This document shows, in pieces, positions 7,634 through 14,911 of a stretch of 34,994 nucleotides of DNA. How positions within the stretch are numbered: the first letter of the stretch is position 1; each line of letters starts with the position of its first letter. Below the pieces are notes generated by a model. That model did not search any database and was not told the origin of the DNA. It worked only from the letters and a program-made list of their open reading frames with translations. A program made the translations under genes and the position numbers. Source of the DNA: Eubacteriales bacterium (GTDB taxonomy: Bacteria; Bacillota; Clostridia; Lachnospirales; Lachnospiraceae); assembly GCA_030524715.1 (NCBI GenBank), contig JAUNGB010000058.1:1-34994 (forward strand), in the 5' to 3' direction.

Positions 7634-8998
7634 TCAGTTTTTAAAGCTGTGGATCGGGGCCGGAATGCGGCCGCCGCGTTCTACGAACGCTTCACAGGAA
7701 AACTGGTTTACCGGCATGATCGGGGCATAGCCCAGAAGGCCGCCGAATTCTACGGTTTCTCCCACGCCCTTTCCGATCACCGGGATGACGCGGACTGCGG
7801 TCGTTTTCTGGTTCACCATGCCGATTGCAGCCTCGTCCGCGATAATTCCGGCAATGGTGGATGCCTTGGTATCTCCGGGAATAGCGATCATATCGAGTCC
7901 TACGGAGCAGACACAGGTCATGGCTTCCAGTTTTTCTATGGTCAGCGCGCCGATATTTACGGAATCGATCATTCCCTGATCCTCACTGACAGGAATAAAT
8001 GCGCCGCTTAAACCGCCGACTGCGGTACTTGCCATAACGCCGCCCTTTTTCACCTGATCGTTTAACAATGCAAGAGCCGCTGTAGTTCCGGGCGCGCCCA
8101 CTCTTTCCAGTCCGATTTCTTCCAGAATCTCTGCCACACTGTCCCCGATGGCCGGAGTCGGCGCAAGAGACAAGTCAACAATACCAAAGGGCACACCTAA
8201 CCTTTTGGAGGCTTCCTGGGCTACAAGCTGGCCTACACGGGTTACCTTAAAGGCTGTGCGCTTGATCATCTCGCACAGGGTTTCAAAGTCTTTGCCGCGT
8301 ACCTTCTGAAGGGCTGTTTTTACAACGCCGGGGCCGCTGACGCCTACGTTGATGATGCAGTCCGCTTCTGTTACCCCGTGGAAAGCCCCCGCCATGAAGG
8401 GGTTGTCATCCGGCGCATTGCAAAATACCACAAGTTTGGCACAGCCAAGAGAATCCTGATCTTTGCTTGCCTTCGCCGTTTCAAGAACGATCTCACCCAT
8501 AAGCTTCACAGCATCCATGTTAATGCCAGTCTTGGTGGAACCTACATTTACGGAACTGCACACGCGCTCTGTACGTGCCAGCGCCTGGGGAATGGAGCGG
8601 ATCAAAAGCTCTTCTGCCGGAGTCATGCCCTTACACACCAGCGCGGAATAACCGCCGATAAAATTTACGCCTACTGTCTTGGCCGCACGGTCAAGCGTCT
8701 GCGCGATCGTAATAAAATCCTCAATACATCTGCAGGCAGCGCCGCCGACCAGTGCGATAGGCGTTACAGAAATACGTTTGTTCACAATAGGAATCCCATA
8801 TTCCATGGAAATTTTCTCTCCTGTAGCTACCAGGTCTTTGGCACAGGTTGTGATCTTGTCGTATATCTTCTGATTGAGTTTGTCAAGATCGCTGTCGATG
8901 CAGTCCAGAAGGCTGATACCCATGGTAATGGTACGCACATCCAGATTTTCCTGCTCAATCATCTTATTAGTCTCGTTTACTTCAAAAATATTAATCAT
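7634..8998 (-). CDS. UPF0210 (PFL/DUF711 family) protein
   Basis: This 454-residue cytoplasmic protein belongs to the UPF0210 family, annotated as PFL-family because of distant resemblance to the pyruvate formate-lyase fold. No reaction is established. It has full family length, beginning [32 protein letters not shown] and containing [16 protein letters not shown]-like ([16 protein letters not shown]), [20 protein letters not shown] and IPGDT. GGGAG lies 8 nt before the ATG. In many Firmicutes this gene follows a UPF0237 ACT-domain gene, as here, which suggests the ACT protein senses a ligand for it. That functional pairing is inference. Confidence 0.88.
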   Translation of the reverse strand: MINIFEVNETNKMIEQENLDVRTITMGISLLDCIDSDLDKLNQKIYDKITTCAKDLVATGEKISMEYGIPIVNKRISVTPIALVGGAACRCIEDFITIAQTLDRAAKTVGVNFIGGYSALVCKGMTPAEELLIRSIPQALARTERVCSSVNVGSTKTGINMDAVKLMGEIVLETAKASKDQDSLGCAKLVVFCNAPDDNPFMAGAFHGVTEADCIINVGVSGPGVVKTALQKVRGKDFETLCEMIKRTAFKVTRVGQLVAQEASKRLGVPFGIVDLSLAPTPAIGDSVAEILEEIGLERVGAPGTTAALALLNDQVKKGGVMASTAVGGLSGAFIPVSEDQGMIDSVNIGALTIEKLEAMTCVCSVGLDMIAIPGDTKASTIAGIIADEAAIGMVNQKTTAVRVIPVIGKGVGETVEFGGLLGYAPIMPVNQFSCEAFVERGGRIPAPIHSFKN

Positions 8999-9042
8999 AA
9001 GTCAATCTCCCTGAAAATACTATACCAAATCTGCCTTTCATC

Positions 9043-9164
9043 GCATGAGCGCTCACCTCAAAATCTCCGATTTTTCGGTGTTCGTTGCACTCACATAGAT
9101 TCTCTGAGAAATCCTTACATCCGCCAGCGGATGACGGCTTTCTCTTTCGAATCTGCGCTCATGC
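9043..9164. repeat. 122-bp element bounded by 10-bp perfect inverted repeats
   Basis: GCATGAGCGC (9043-9052) and GCGCTCATGC (9155-9164) bound a unit filling most of the gap between the ACT and UPF0210 genes. Inside is a smaller hairpin, ATCCGC/GCGGAT (9118-9132). The left arm lies 5 bp past the ACT stop codon. It looks like a miniature non-coding repeat element or a structured RNA rather than a gene. No open frame longer than about 15 codons is supported. Confidence 0.55.
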
Positions 9165-9169
9165 TTATA

Positions 9170-9442
9170 TCATATACGGTGCATTTTGTTGAATATGTCT
9201 TCATGCTGACAGCGGATTACCACGCCGATTTCGTCCCCGATGACGCTGAGCTCTTTGGAAATGGTTCCGGTATCTTTATCAGAACCGCTGGTATCAGCTA
9301 CCATCATCATGTTAAAATATCCCTGGACGATCGTCTGGGAGATATCCAGTATATTTACATTATTATTTGCCAAATATGTACATACCTTTGCGATAATTCC
9401 TACGGTGTCGTTTCCTACGACTGTGATGATTGTTTTCTTCAT
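9170..9442 (-). CDS. ACT domain-containing protein (UPF0237)
   Basis: This 90-residue single ACT-domain protein is likely a small-molecule-binding regulator. ACT domains commonly bind amino acids. The sequence opens KKTIITVVGNDTVGIIAKVCTYLANNNVNILDISQTIV, the typical ligand-binding strand-turn-helix of the ACT fold. The partner UPF0210 gene lies 171 bp downstream, a pairing conserved across Firmicutes. Its ribosome site (GAAGGGAAAG) is weak. It starts 58 bp after the stop of the metallo-hydrolase gene, across a three-copy tandem repeat. Confidence 0.87.
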   Translation of the reverse strand: MKKTIITVVGNDTVGIIAKVCTYLANNNVNILDISQTIVQGYFNMMMVADTSGSDKDTGTISKELSVIGDEIGVVIRCQHEDIFNKMHRI

Positions 9443-9465
9443 AGTTCTTTCCCTTCATTCTGTCC

Positions 9466-9513
9466 TTTCTATACAGTGATTTTTCTATACAGTAATTTTT
9501 CTATACAGTGATT
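9466..9513. repeat. Three 16-bp tandem repeats over a gene end
   Basis: The unit TTTCTATACAGTGATT occurs at 9466-9481, 9482-9497 (one change, G to A) and 9498-9513. The third copy contains the stop codon and last codons of the metallo-hydrolase gene, so the other two look like duplications of that gene's 3' end. Confidence 0.85.
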
Positions 9514-10298
9514 AATTCTGAAATGCAGTCACGTTTGGCTACCTGGATTTTAAAATCCCGGGACTTGTATGGATTATCGCCAAGCGTTACCTCTGAGCAG
9601 ACAGTTTCATAAGCCAGCTCTTCATAATTATTTTCTTTACTTAAATGTCCCAGAAAAATCGCTTTCAGGTTGTCATGCAAAAGCCTGCATAAAAGCCTTC
9701 CCGCGTTTTCATTGGACAAATGTCCCCTGTCTCCTAAAATCCTCTGCTTCAGATAATAGGGATATTTTCCCACCTGAAGCATCCGGATATCATGGTTGGC
9801 TTCCAGAAGAAGCGCATCCAGATTCTGCAAATTATCAATAATATATTCGTTAAATTTCCCAAGGTCTGTGGCGATTCCCACAGCCTGGTTTTTGCATTCC
9901 ACGCGGTATCCTACCGGCTGAGCTGCGTCATGGGGTATGGTAAATGCATGGATATTCAGATCCTTAATGGAAAAAGGCTCGTCCTCCCGGATTTCCCGGA
10001 AAATCCCCTCCGGAAGCTTCCCTAAAGTACCGGAACGGAGCATAGCGTCCACAGTTCCTCCCGTGGCATAAACGGGAATCCGGTATTTACGCGCCATAAC
10101 GCCCAGACATTTAATGTGGTCGGAATGTTCATGGGTGATCAGGATCCCGTCAATATCCCTTCCTGTCAAATCAATGGAATTCAGCCCTGCCTCGATCCGT
10201 TTGCCGCTGATTCCCACATCCACCAGTACATGCGTATTGTCTGAACCTACGTAAATGCAGTTTCCGCTGCTGCCGCTGGCAATACTACAAAATCTCAT
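9501..10298 (-). CDS. MBL-fold metallo-hydrolase (YycJ/WalJ-like)
   Basis: This 265-residue cytoplasmic metallo-beta-lactamase-fold hydrolase is of the YycJ/WalJ type. That type is usually found beside the WalRK system and has been linked to 5'-3' exonuclease activity in DNA repair; no walRK genes lie nearby here. The start RFCSIASGSSGNCIYVG and the metal-binding motif HEHSDH (56-61) are diagnostic, with later ligands in TDLGKF and LGHLSKEN. It overlaps the end of coaE by 14 bp, so the two are probably co-translated. Its location after polA and coaE in one operon fits a DNA-related role, but this is inference. Confidence 0.88.
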   Translation of the reverse strand: MRFCSIASGSSGNCIYVGSDNTHVLVDVGISGKRIEAGLNSIDLTGRDIDGILITHEHSDHIKCLGVMARKYRIPVYATGGTVDAMLRSGTLGKLPEGIFREIREDEPFSIKDLNIHAFTIPHDAAQPVGYRVECKNQAVGIATDLGKFNEYIIDNLQNLDALLLEANHDIRMLQVGKYPYYLKQRILGDRGHLSNENAGRLLCRLLHDNLKAIFLGHLSKENNYEELAYETVCSEVTLGDNPYKSRDFKIQVAKRDCISELITV

Positions 10299-10911
10299 TT
10301 CGTCTTATCCCTTCTTCAATCTGCCGCCAGGTCTCTTCCAGATCGCCGTTGTTTTCTATTACATAATCCGCATGGGCGCGGAAAAATTCTTCAGATGCCT
10401 GGCTGCGGATGATCCCCTCCGCCTTCTCTCTCGTATATCCACGGCTTTCCATCAGCCGGGCGATCCGGATTTCCGTATCCGTGTGTATATACCAGATTTC
10501 ATCGCAGATTTCTTCATAGTGGTCTTCCAGAAGAAGCGCCGCCTCCACGACAACCAGCTCTCTCCCGTCGTTTCTCTCTTCCTCCAGGCGGCGGCGGATA
10601 GCTTCCTTTACCGCCGGATGGATAATGGCATTAAGCTTTGCAAGCATTTCTTCCTGATAGAATACTACATCCGAAACCCTCTTCCGGTCAATGGTTTTAT
10701 CACATTTTATGATTTGTTCCCCAAATAATGCAAGAACAGGAGCATAGCAGACGGCTCCCGGCTCCATCACCTGATGGCCCACCTGGTCTGCCTGGATCAC
10801 ACACGCATGAAAACGGGATTCCAGGTAGTCAAGTACCGTGCTCTTTCCGGCGCCGACCCCTCCTGTAATTCCGATCACTCTCATATTCTTTTTTTCTTTA
10901 TTCTGTTCCAT
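10285..10911 (-). CDS. coaE: Dephospho-CoA kinase
   Basis: CoaE phosphorylates the ribose 3'-OH of dephospho-CoA with ATP, the last step of coenzyme A synthesis. The 208-residue protein has the P-loop GGVGAGKST (17-25), the family stretch IQADQVGHQVMEPG and the lid segment ESRGYTREKAEGIIRSQAS. The ATG at 10911 is preferred because GAAGG lies 6 nt upstream; an ATG nine codons later is the alternative and is where many homologues begin. It sits between polA (110 bp upstream) and the metallo-hydrolase gene (14-bp overlap), the polA-coaE order common in Clostridia. Confidence 0.95.
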   Translation of the reverse strand: MEQNKEKKNMRVIGITGGVGAGKSTVLDYLESRFHACVIQADQVGHQVMEPGAVCYAPVLALFGEQIIKCDKTIDRKRVSDVVFYQEEMLAKLNAIIHPAVKEAIRRRLEEERNDGRELVVVEAALLLEDHYEEICDEIWYIHTDTEIRIARLMESRGYTREKAEGIIRSQASEEFFRAHADYVIENNGDLEETWRQIEEGIRRNEIL

Positions 10912-11021
10912 ATTCTGCCTTCATCTTTTATCTTTCTTTGTCTGTTATTCTGCGTATCCTATTTTTTATCTGTTACCCTGAGCCTTGTTTTCCATCCTTA
11001 TTTCGATACTTCTGCTGGCTT

Positions 11022-13661
11022 TTATTTTGCCTCGTACCAGTTTTCCCCTTCATGCATGTCTACTTCAAGCTCTACGGCAAGGCGGGCTGCGCCTTTCATT
11101 TCCTCTTCAAGAATGCGGGATACTGCGGCAAGCTCTTCTTTCTTTGTCTCGATCAGGAGCTCGTCATGAACCTGAAGCACCAGTCTGGATTTCAGGCCCT
11201 CCTGCGCCATCCGCCCATACACCCGGTTCATGGCGATTTTAATAATATCCGCGGCTGTTCCCTGAATGGGAGAATTCATTGCCACGCGCTCCCCGAAAGA
11301 TCTCTGCATAAAATTGTTGGATTTCAGTTCCGGAATCGGACGGCGGCGGCCAAACATTGTGGAAACATAACCCTTTTCTTTTCCTTCCGCTACCATACTG
11401 TCCAGAAATCCCTTGATCTTCGGGTAGGTTTCAAAATATTTCTCAATATACTCCGCGGCCTCCTTCCTGGTAATGCTCAGGTCCTGGCTCAGCCCGAAAG
11501 AACTGATGCCGTACACGATACCAAAGTTTACTGCCTTTGCATTTCTTCTCTGTAAAGAAGTCACCTCGTCAAAGGGGACATGAAATACCTGGGAGGCTGT
11601 CAGCCTGTGGATATCCTGCGCCTCTTTGTATGCCTGGATCAGCTTTTCATCCCCGGACATATGGGCCAGGACGCGAAGTTCGATCTGAGAATAGTCCGCA
11701 TCCACAAACACAAAGCCCTCTTCCGGAACAAATACCTTACGGATCAGTCTGCCCAATTCCATACGTACGGGAATGTTCTGCAGATTCGGCTCCGTACTGC
11801 TGATCCTTCCGGTTGCGGTAATCGTCTGGTTAAAGGTGGAATGGATCCTGCCATCCTCCTCGATCACATTTCCAAGGCCGTCCGCGTAAGTGGATTTCAG
11901 TTTGGTAAGCTGACGGTATTCCAGAATATCCTTTACGATAAGATGATCCGGCGCCAGCTTTTCCAGAATATCAGCGGCAGTGGAATACCCAGTCTTAGTC
12001 TTTTTGCCTCCGGGAATCCCCAGCTTTTCAAACAGGATCACCCCTAACTGCTTGGGAGAATTAATGTTAAATTCCTCTCCTGCCTGATCATAGATCAGCT
12101 TTTCCAGCTCCTGAATCCTGACCATCAGCTTTTCGCCGTAGCTTTTCAGTTCTTCTCCTTTGACACGAATTCCCCATTTTTCCATGGAATCCAGAGTGAA
12201 TACAAGAGGAAGCTCGATTTCCTCATACACCTTCCACATACCGGTTTCCTTCAGCGCCTCTGTGATCGGCTCCCGGCTGTTCAGCGCGGTAAACGCAGTA
12301 TAGCAGGCATAGGTCTCCAGCCCCTCCATGCCGTCCTCCCACGCCTTATGGAAGGCGGCTTTTCCCAGAAGGTCCTCCCGGGTGGGTATCAGCAGGCCGC
12401 CCAGATATTCCCTGGCAATGTCGTCAAAGGTATAGGAAGACTTCAGCGGATTTAACAGATAAGCGCCTACACCCACGTCAAACACCCGGGAGTTCCGGTC
12501 AATTTTTACATGCTTAAGAAGTTCTTTTATATCCATTGCGCAAAGGACAGTCTTCTCTGAAAGGCTTTCCAGCTTGCCGCAGAGGTATTCTCCTGTCAAA
12601 AATCCTCCGGCGGAAACATAATATACTTCTTTTTCAGCCAGAGCCAGTCCCAGTCCGTACACACCGGCTTTATCCGCAATCAGGGCAACGCCTGCCGCCG
12701 GACAGGAAGCAGCCTTTTCAAACAGCGCTTCCACGCCGGACAGATCCGTACAGGTAAAAAAATCCTGCTCTAAAGTGTTTTCCGCCACGGAATTTTTATC
12801 GAATCTGCCGAGCAGGTTTTTAAATTCCAGTCTCTTGCAAAGCTCATAGGCCTCTTTCGTATACAGGTTGTTCATTTTTGCCTGTTCGTAGGAAAATTCA
12901 AGAGGACTGTCCGTATTGATGGTTGCCAGAGCCTTACTTAAGGAAGCCATATCATAGTGCGCCCGGAGGGATTCTCTTGCCTTATTGGGCTTGACCTCTT
13001 CCAGATGGGCATAGGCATTCTCGATAGAACCAAATTCCACCACCATCTTCGTGGCAGTCTTTTCACCTACTCCCGGAATTCCCGGAATATTGTCGGAACT
13101 GTCTCCCATCAGGGCCTTCAGTTCAATGATCTGAGGCGGCGTCACCTGGTATTTCTCCAAAACCTGTTGGGCATGATAATCCTCAATCGTGGTCTTTCCT
13201 CTGGAGGTTTTGGGAAGACGTATCATTACCTTCTCCGTGGCAAGCTGGAGCAGATCCCTGTCGCCGGACAGAATGGTAACGTCCATTCCTAATGCTTCGC
13301 TCTTCCGTGCCAGCGTTCCCAGAAGGTCGTCCGCCTCATACCCTTCCATGGTAACGATCTTTACGCCCATGGCAGTGAGCATTTCTTTAATGAGGGGAAC
13401 CTGTTCCCTCAGTTCTTCCGGCATAGCCTTGCGGGTTCCTTTATATGCTTCATACATTTTATGCCGGAAGGTAGGGGCATGTACGTCAAATGCCACGGTG
13501 AGATAATCCGGTTTCTCTTCCTCCAGGATGCGGAAAAGGATGTTCAGGAACCCATAAACCGCTCCTGTGTGCTGCCCTTCGGAATTTGTCAGATCCGGCA
13601 AACCGTAAAATGCACGGTTCAAAATACTGTGTCCGTCAATCAATAATATTTTTTCGCTCAT
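11022..13661 (-). CDS. polA: DNA polymerase I
   Basis: PolA fills gaps and removes RNA primers in replication and repair. The 879-residue protein has an N-terminal 5'-3' exonuclease domain (about 1-290, with ILLIDGHSILNRAFY and IPGIPGVGEKTA), a middle domain (about 300-470) and a polymerase domain. Motif A is DADYSQIELR (654 on), motif B RRNAKAVNFGIVYG (705 on) and motif C QVHDELL (830 on). The middle domain shows no DxE exonuclease motif where expected (VALIADKAG), so proofreading is probably absent, as in other Firmicutes. GAGG lies 6 nt before the ATG. It lies downstream of the zinc-finger membrane gene in the same operon. Confidence 0.97.
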   Translation of the reverse strand: MSEKILLIDGHSILNRAFYGLPDLTNSEGQHTGAVYGFLNILFRILEEEKPDYLTVAFDVHAPTFRHKMYEAYKGTRKAMPEELREQVPLIKEMLTAMGVKIVTMEGYEADDLLGTLARKSEALGMDVTILSGDRDLLQLATEKVMIRLPKTSRGKTTIEDYHAQQVLEKYQVTPPQIIELKALMGDSSDNIPGIPGVGEKTATKMVVEFGSIENAYAHLEEVKPNKARESLRAHYDMASLSKALATINTDSPLEFSYEQAKMNNLYTKEAYELCKRLEFKNLLGRFDKNSVAENTLEQDFFTCTDLSGVEALFEKAASCPAAGVALIADKAGVYGLGLALAEKEVYYVSAGGFLTGEYLCGKLESLSEKTVLCAMDIKELLKHVKIDRNSRVFDVGVGAYLLNPLKSSYTFDDIAREYLGGLLIPTREDLLGKAAFHKAWEDGMEGLETYACYTAFTALNSREPITEALKETGMWKVYEEIELPLVFTLDSMEKWGIRVKGEELKSYGEKLMVRIQELEKLIYDQAGEEFNINSPKQLGVILFEKLGIPGGKKTKTGYSTAADILEKLAPDHLIVKDILEYRQLTKLKSTYADGLGNVIEEDGRIHSTFNQTITATGRISSTEPNLQNIPVRMELGRLIRKVFVPEEGFVFVDADYSQIELRVLAHMSGDEKLIQAYKEAQDIHRLTASQVFHVPFDEVTSLQRRNAKAVNFGIVYGISSFGLSQDLSITRKEAAEYIEKYFETYPKIKGFLDSMVAEGKEKGYVSTMFGRRRPIPELKSNNFMQRSFGERVAMNSPIQGTAADIIKIAMNRVYGRMAQEGLKSRLVLQVHDELLIETKKEELAAVSRILEEEMKGAARLAVELEVDMHEGENWYEAK

Positions 13662-13718
13662 ATCTTTCCTCGATGTCTTTTATTTTCCCTTAATTCTTTC
13701 TATCAATATCTTTTATTT

Positions 13719-14066
13719 TCAGAGAAGCTGGAACACTTCCATTACTACAAAAATCAGAAATGCCGCCAAAAATCCAAGCACCAGACAGCCCAAAACCGCC
13801 AGAATACATCGGCACACCTTTTTCCTGATCACATCTCTTCTTGATCTTTTCAGGTCCTGTTCCAGAAGACGGCGGAAATCCATTACTGTTTCCTCGTCCT
13901 CATCATCAAGCTGCTGCATGGCCTGCTGCACAATAAAATACGTTTCCAGTTCATCGTAACAGGAAGAGCAGTTTTCTATATGCTGCAAAAATTCTTCCTG
14001 TTCCTTCAACGTCAGCGTGCGGTTGATATAGCGGGTTACCATCCCTTCTGCCTTACTGCATTCCAT
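13719..14066 (-). CDS. Small membrane protein with N-terminal zinc-finger (zf-HC2-like)
   Basis: This 115-residue protein has an HxxxCxxC motif (His29, Cys33, Cys36, within HIENCSSC) as in anti-sigma factor zinc-finger (ZAS/zf-HC2) domains, then an acidic linker, a basic stretch and one C-terminal transmembrane helix (about 88-112). Such proteins often hold a sigma factor at the membrane, but no sigma factor gene is nearby. It is the first gene of the polA operon and has its own strong promoter. Its ribosome site is weak. The function is not known; an anti-sigma role is only a possibility. Confidence 0.65.
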   Translation of the reverse strand: MECSKAEGMVTRYINRTLTLKEQEEFLQHIENCSSCYDELETYFIVQQAMQQLDDEDEETVMDFRRLLEQDLKRSRRDVIRKKVCRCILAVLGCLVLGFLAAFLIFVVMEVFQLL

Positions 14067-14145
14067 GTTTTATCGCCTGTCCCTTTCCAAAAACAATTGT
14101 TGCTGTCACTCCGTTCACAAATAAATCATTCGGATGTCTTTTTTG

Positions 14146-14174
14146 ATTATAACGGAATGGACGCAAAAAGACAA
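14146..14174 (-). promoter_or_regulatory. Promoter of the zinc-finger/polA/coaE operon
   Basis: On the minus strand: TTGTCT (14169-14174), a 17-bp spacer and TATAAT (14146-14151). Confidence 0.75.
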
Positions 14175-14178
14175 GTTA

Positions 14179-14187
14179 TGTTATAAT
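14179..14187 (+). promoter_or_regulatory. Extended -10 promoter of the thioesterase gene
   Basis: TGTTATAAT is an extended -10 box about 32 bp before the thioesterase ATG. No good -35 box is seen. The site lies next to the -35 of the divergent polA-operon promoter. Confidence 0.45.
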
Positions 14188-14219
14188 AATAATGTTTTAT
14201 CATATGGAAAGGAGAACAG

Positions 14220-14648
14220 ATGTTTATGAAATCTTATACGTATACACATAAAACCCAGTACTATGAAACCGACCAGATGGGAGTTGTCCACCACTCCAAC
14301 TATATCCGGTGGTTTGAAGAGGCCCGCGTATTTTTTCTGGAAGAGATCGGTTATCCCTACAACCGTCTGGAAAAGGAACTGAAGCTGATAAGTCCGGTGA
14401 TGGAGGTTGGCTGTCAGTATCGCGGCATGGTACATTTCGGCGATACGGTAGATATTACCCTTAAGGTAAAATCCAGCAACGGGATCCGCCTGAAATTTGT
14501 CTATGAAATCCACGACCATGAAACCGGGGAGCTTAGGACCACAGGATTCTCAACGCACTGCTTTTTGGATGAAACCGGGGCTTTTGTTTTCCTGAAAAAA
14601 ACATATCCGGAATTATATACGATCCTTAAGGAATGCACTCAGGAGTAA
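14220..14648 (+). CDS. Acyl-CoA thioesterase, YbgC/4-hydroxybenzoyl-CoA thioesterase family
   Basis: This 142-residue cytoplasmic hotdog-fold protein probably hydrolyses acyl-CoA or acyl-ACP thioesters; the substrate is unknown. The active-site stretch YYETDQMGVVHHSNYIRWFEEAR places the catalytic Asp at residue 18, as in 4HBT family members. The ATG at 14220 lies 5 nt after AGGAG; a second ATG two codons later is possible. It is a single gene, divergent from the polA operon, ending in a short palindrome (14640-14658). Confidence 0.87.
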   Translation: MFMKSYTYTHKTQYYETDQMGVVHHSNYIRWFEEARVFFLEEIGYPYNRLEKELKLISPVMEVGCQYRGMVHFGDTVDITLKVKSSNGIRLKFVYEIHDHETGELRTTGFSTHCFLDETGAFVFLKKTYPELYTILKECTQE

Positions 14649-14658
14649 TATACTCCTG
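14640..14658. terminator. Palindrome over the thioesterase stop codon
   Basis: CAGGAGTA / TACTCCTG forms an 8-bp stem with a 3-nt loop containing the gene end. No T-run follows, so it may protect the 3' end or act with the larger hairpin 40 bp on. Confidence 0.35.
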
Positions 14659-14698
14659 CGCATACTCCCGGTGACAATATCCGCACATAAGGGAGGCG

Positions 14699-14755
14699 CA
14701 GAAGAGAAAAAGAGGGATACACGGCTGCTCTGCCTGAATCCCTCTTTCTCTTCTG
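14699..14755. terminator. Large bidirectional hairpin between the thioesterase and ftsH
   Basis: A purine-rich arm (14699-14718) pairs with a pyrimidine-rich arm (14738-14755) over about 17 bp with a two-base bulge. It lies between convergent genes. No separate T-tail is present, but both arms are A/T-rich at the right places for a two-way terminator. Confidence 0.55.
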
Positions 14756-14798
14756 TAAATACGCTTCATGAAAACGTCGTTCTGCGAATCCTGAACAC

Positions 14799-14911
14799 AG
14801 ATAAGCATGTCCCGCGCAAAACAGACATTCGCATTCCGCATTGCCGCGTGCTCATGAACACAGGCCGCTAAGCGATGAGTATGGAAATACTTACATCCAT
14901 TCTGCTTATCT
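14799..14911. repeat. 113-bp element bounded by 9-bp inverted repeats after ftsH
   Basis: AGATAAGCA (14799-14807) and TGCTTATCT (14903-14911) bound a non-coding unit that touches the ftsH stop codon. On the minus strand it contains GGATGTAAGTATTTC, close to GGATGTAAGGATTTC inside the 9043-9164 element. On the plus strand it contains AGACATTCGCATTCCGC (14823-14839). An open frame of 71 codons crossing it (14626-14841, minus) is not supported as a gene. Confidence 0.4.

Noticed and set aside
9043-9164. Small peptide encoded inside the inverted-repeat element
   Set aside because: Only a 15-codon frame with no ribosome site exists; too little to support a gene.
14626-14841. 71-codon minus-strand open frame after the thioesterase gene
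   Set aside because: It crosses the large hairpin and the inverted-repeat element, has no ribosome site and overlaps the end of the thioesterase gene. It is better read as repeat sequence.
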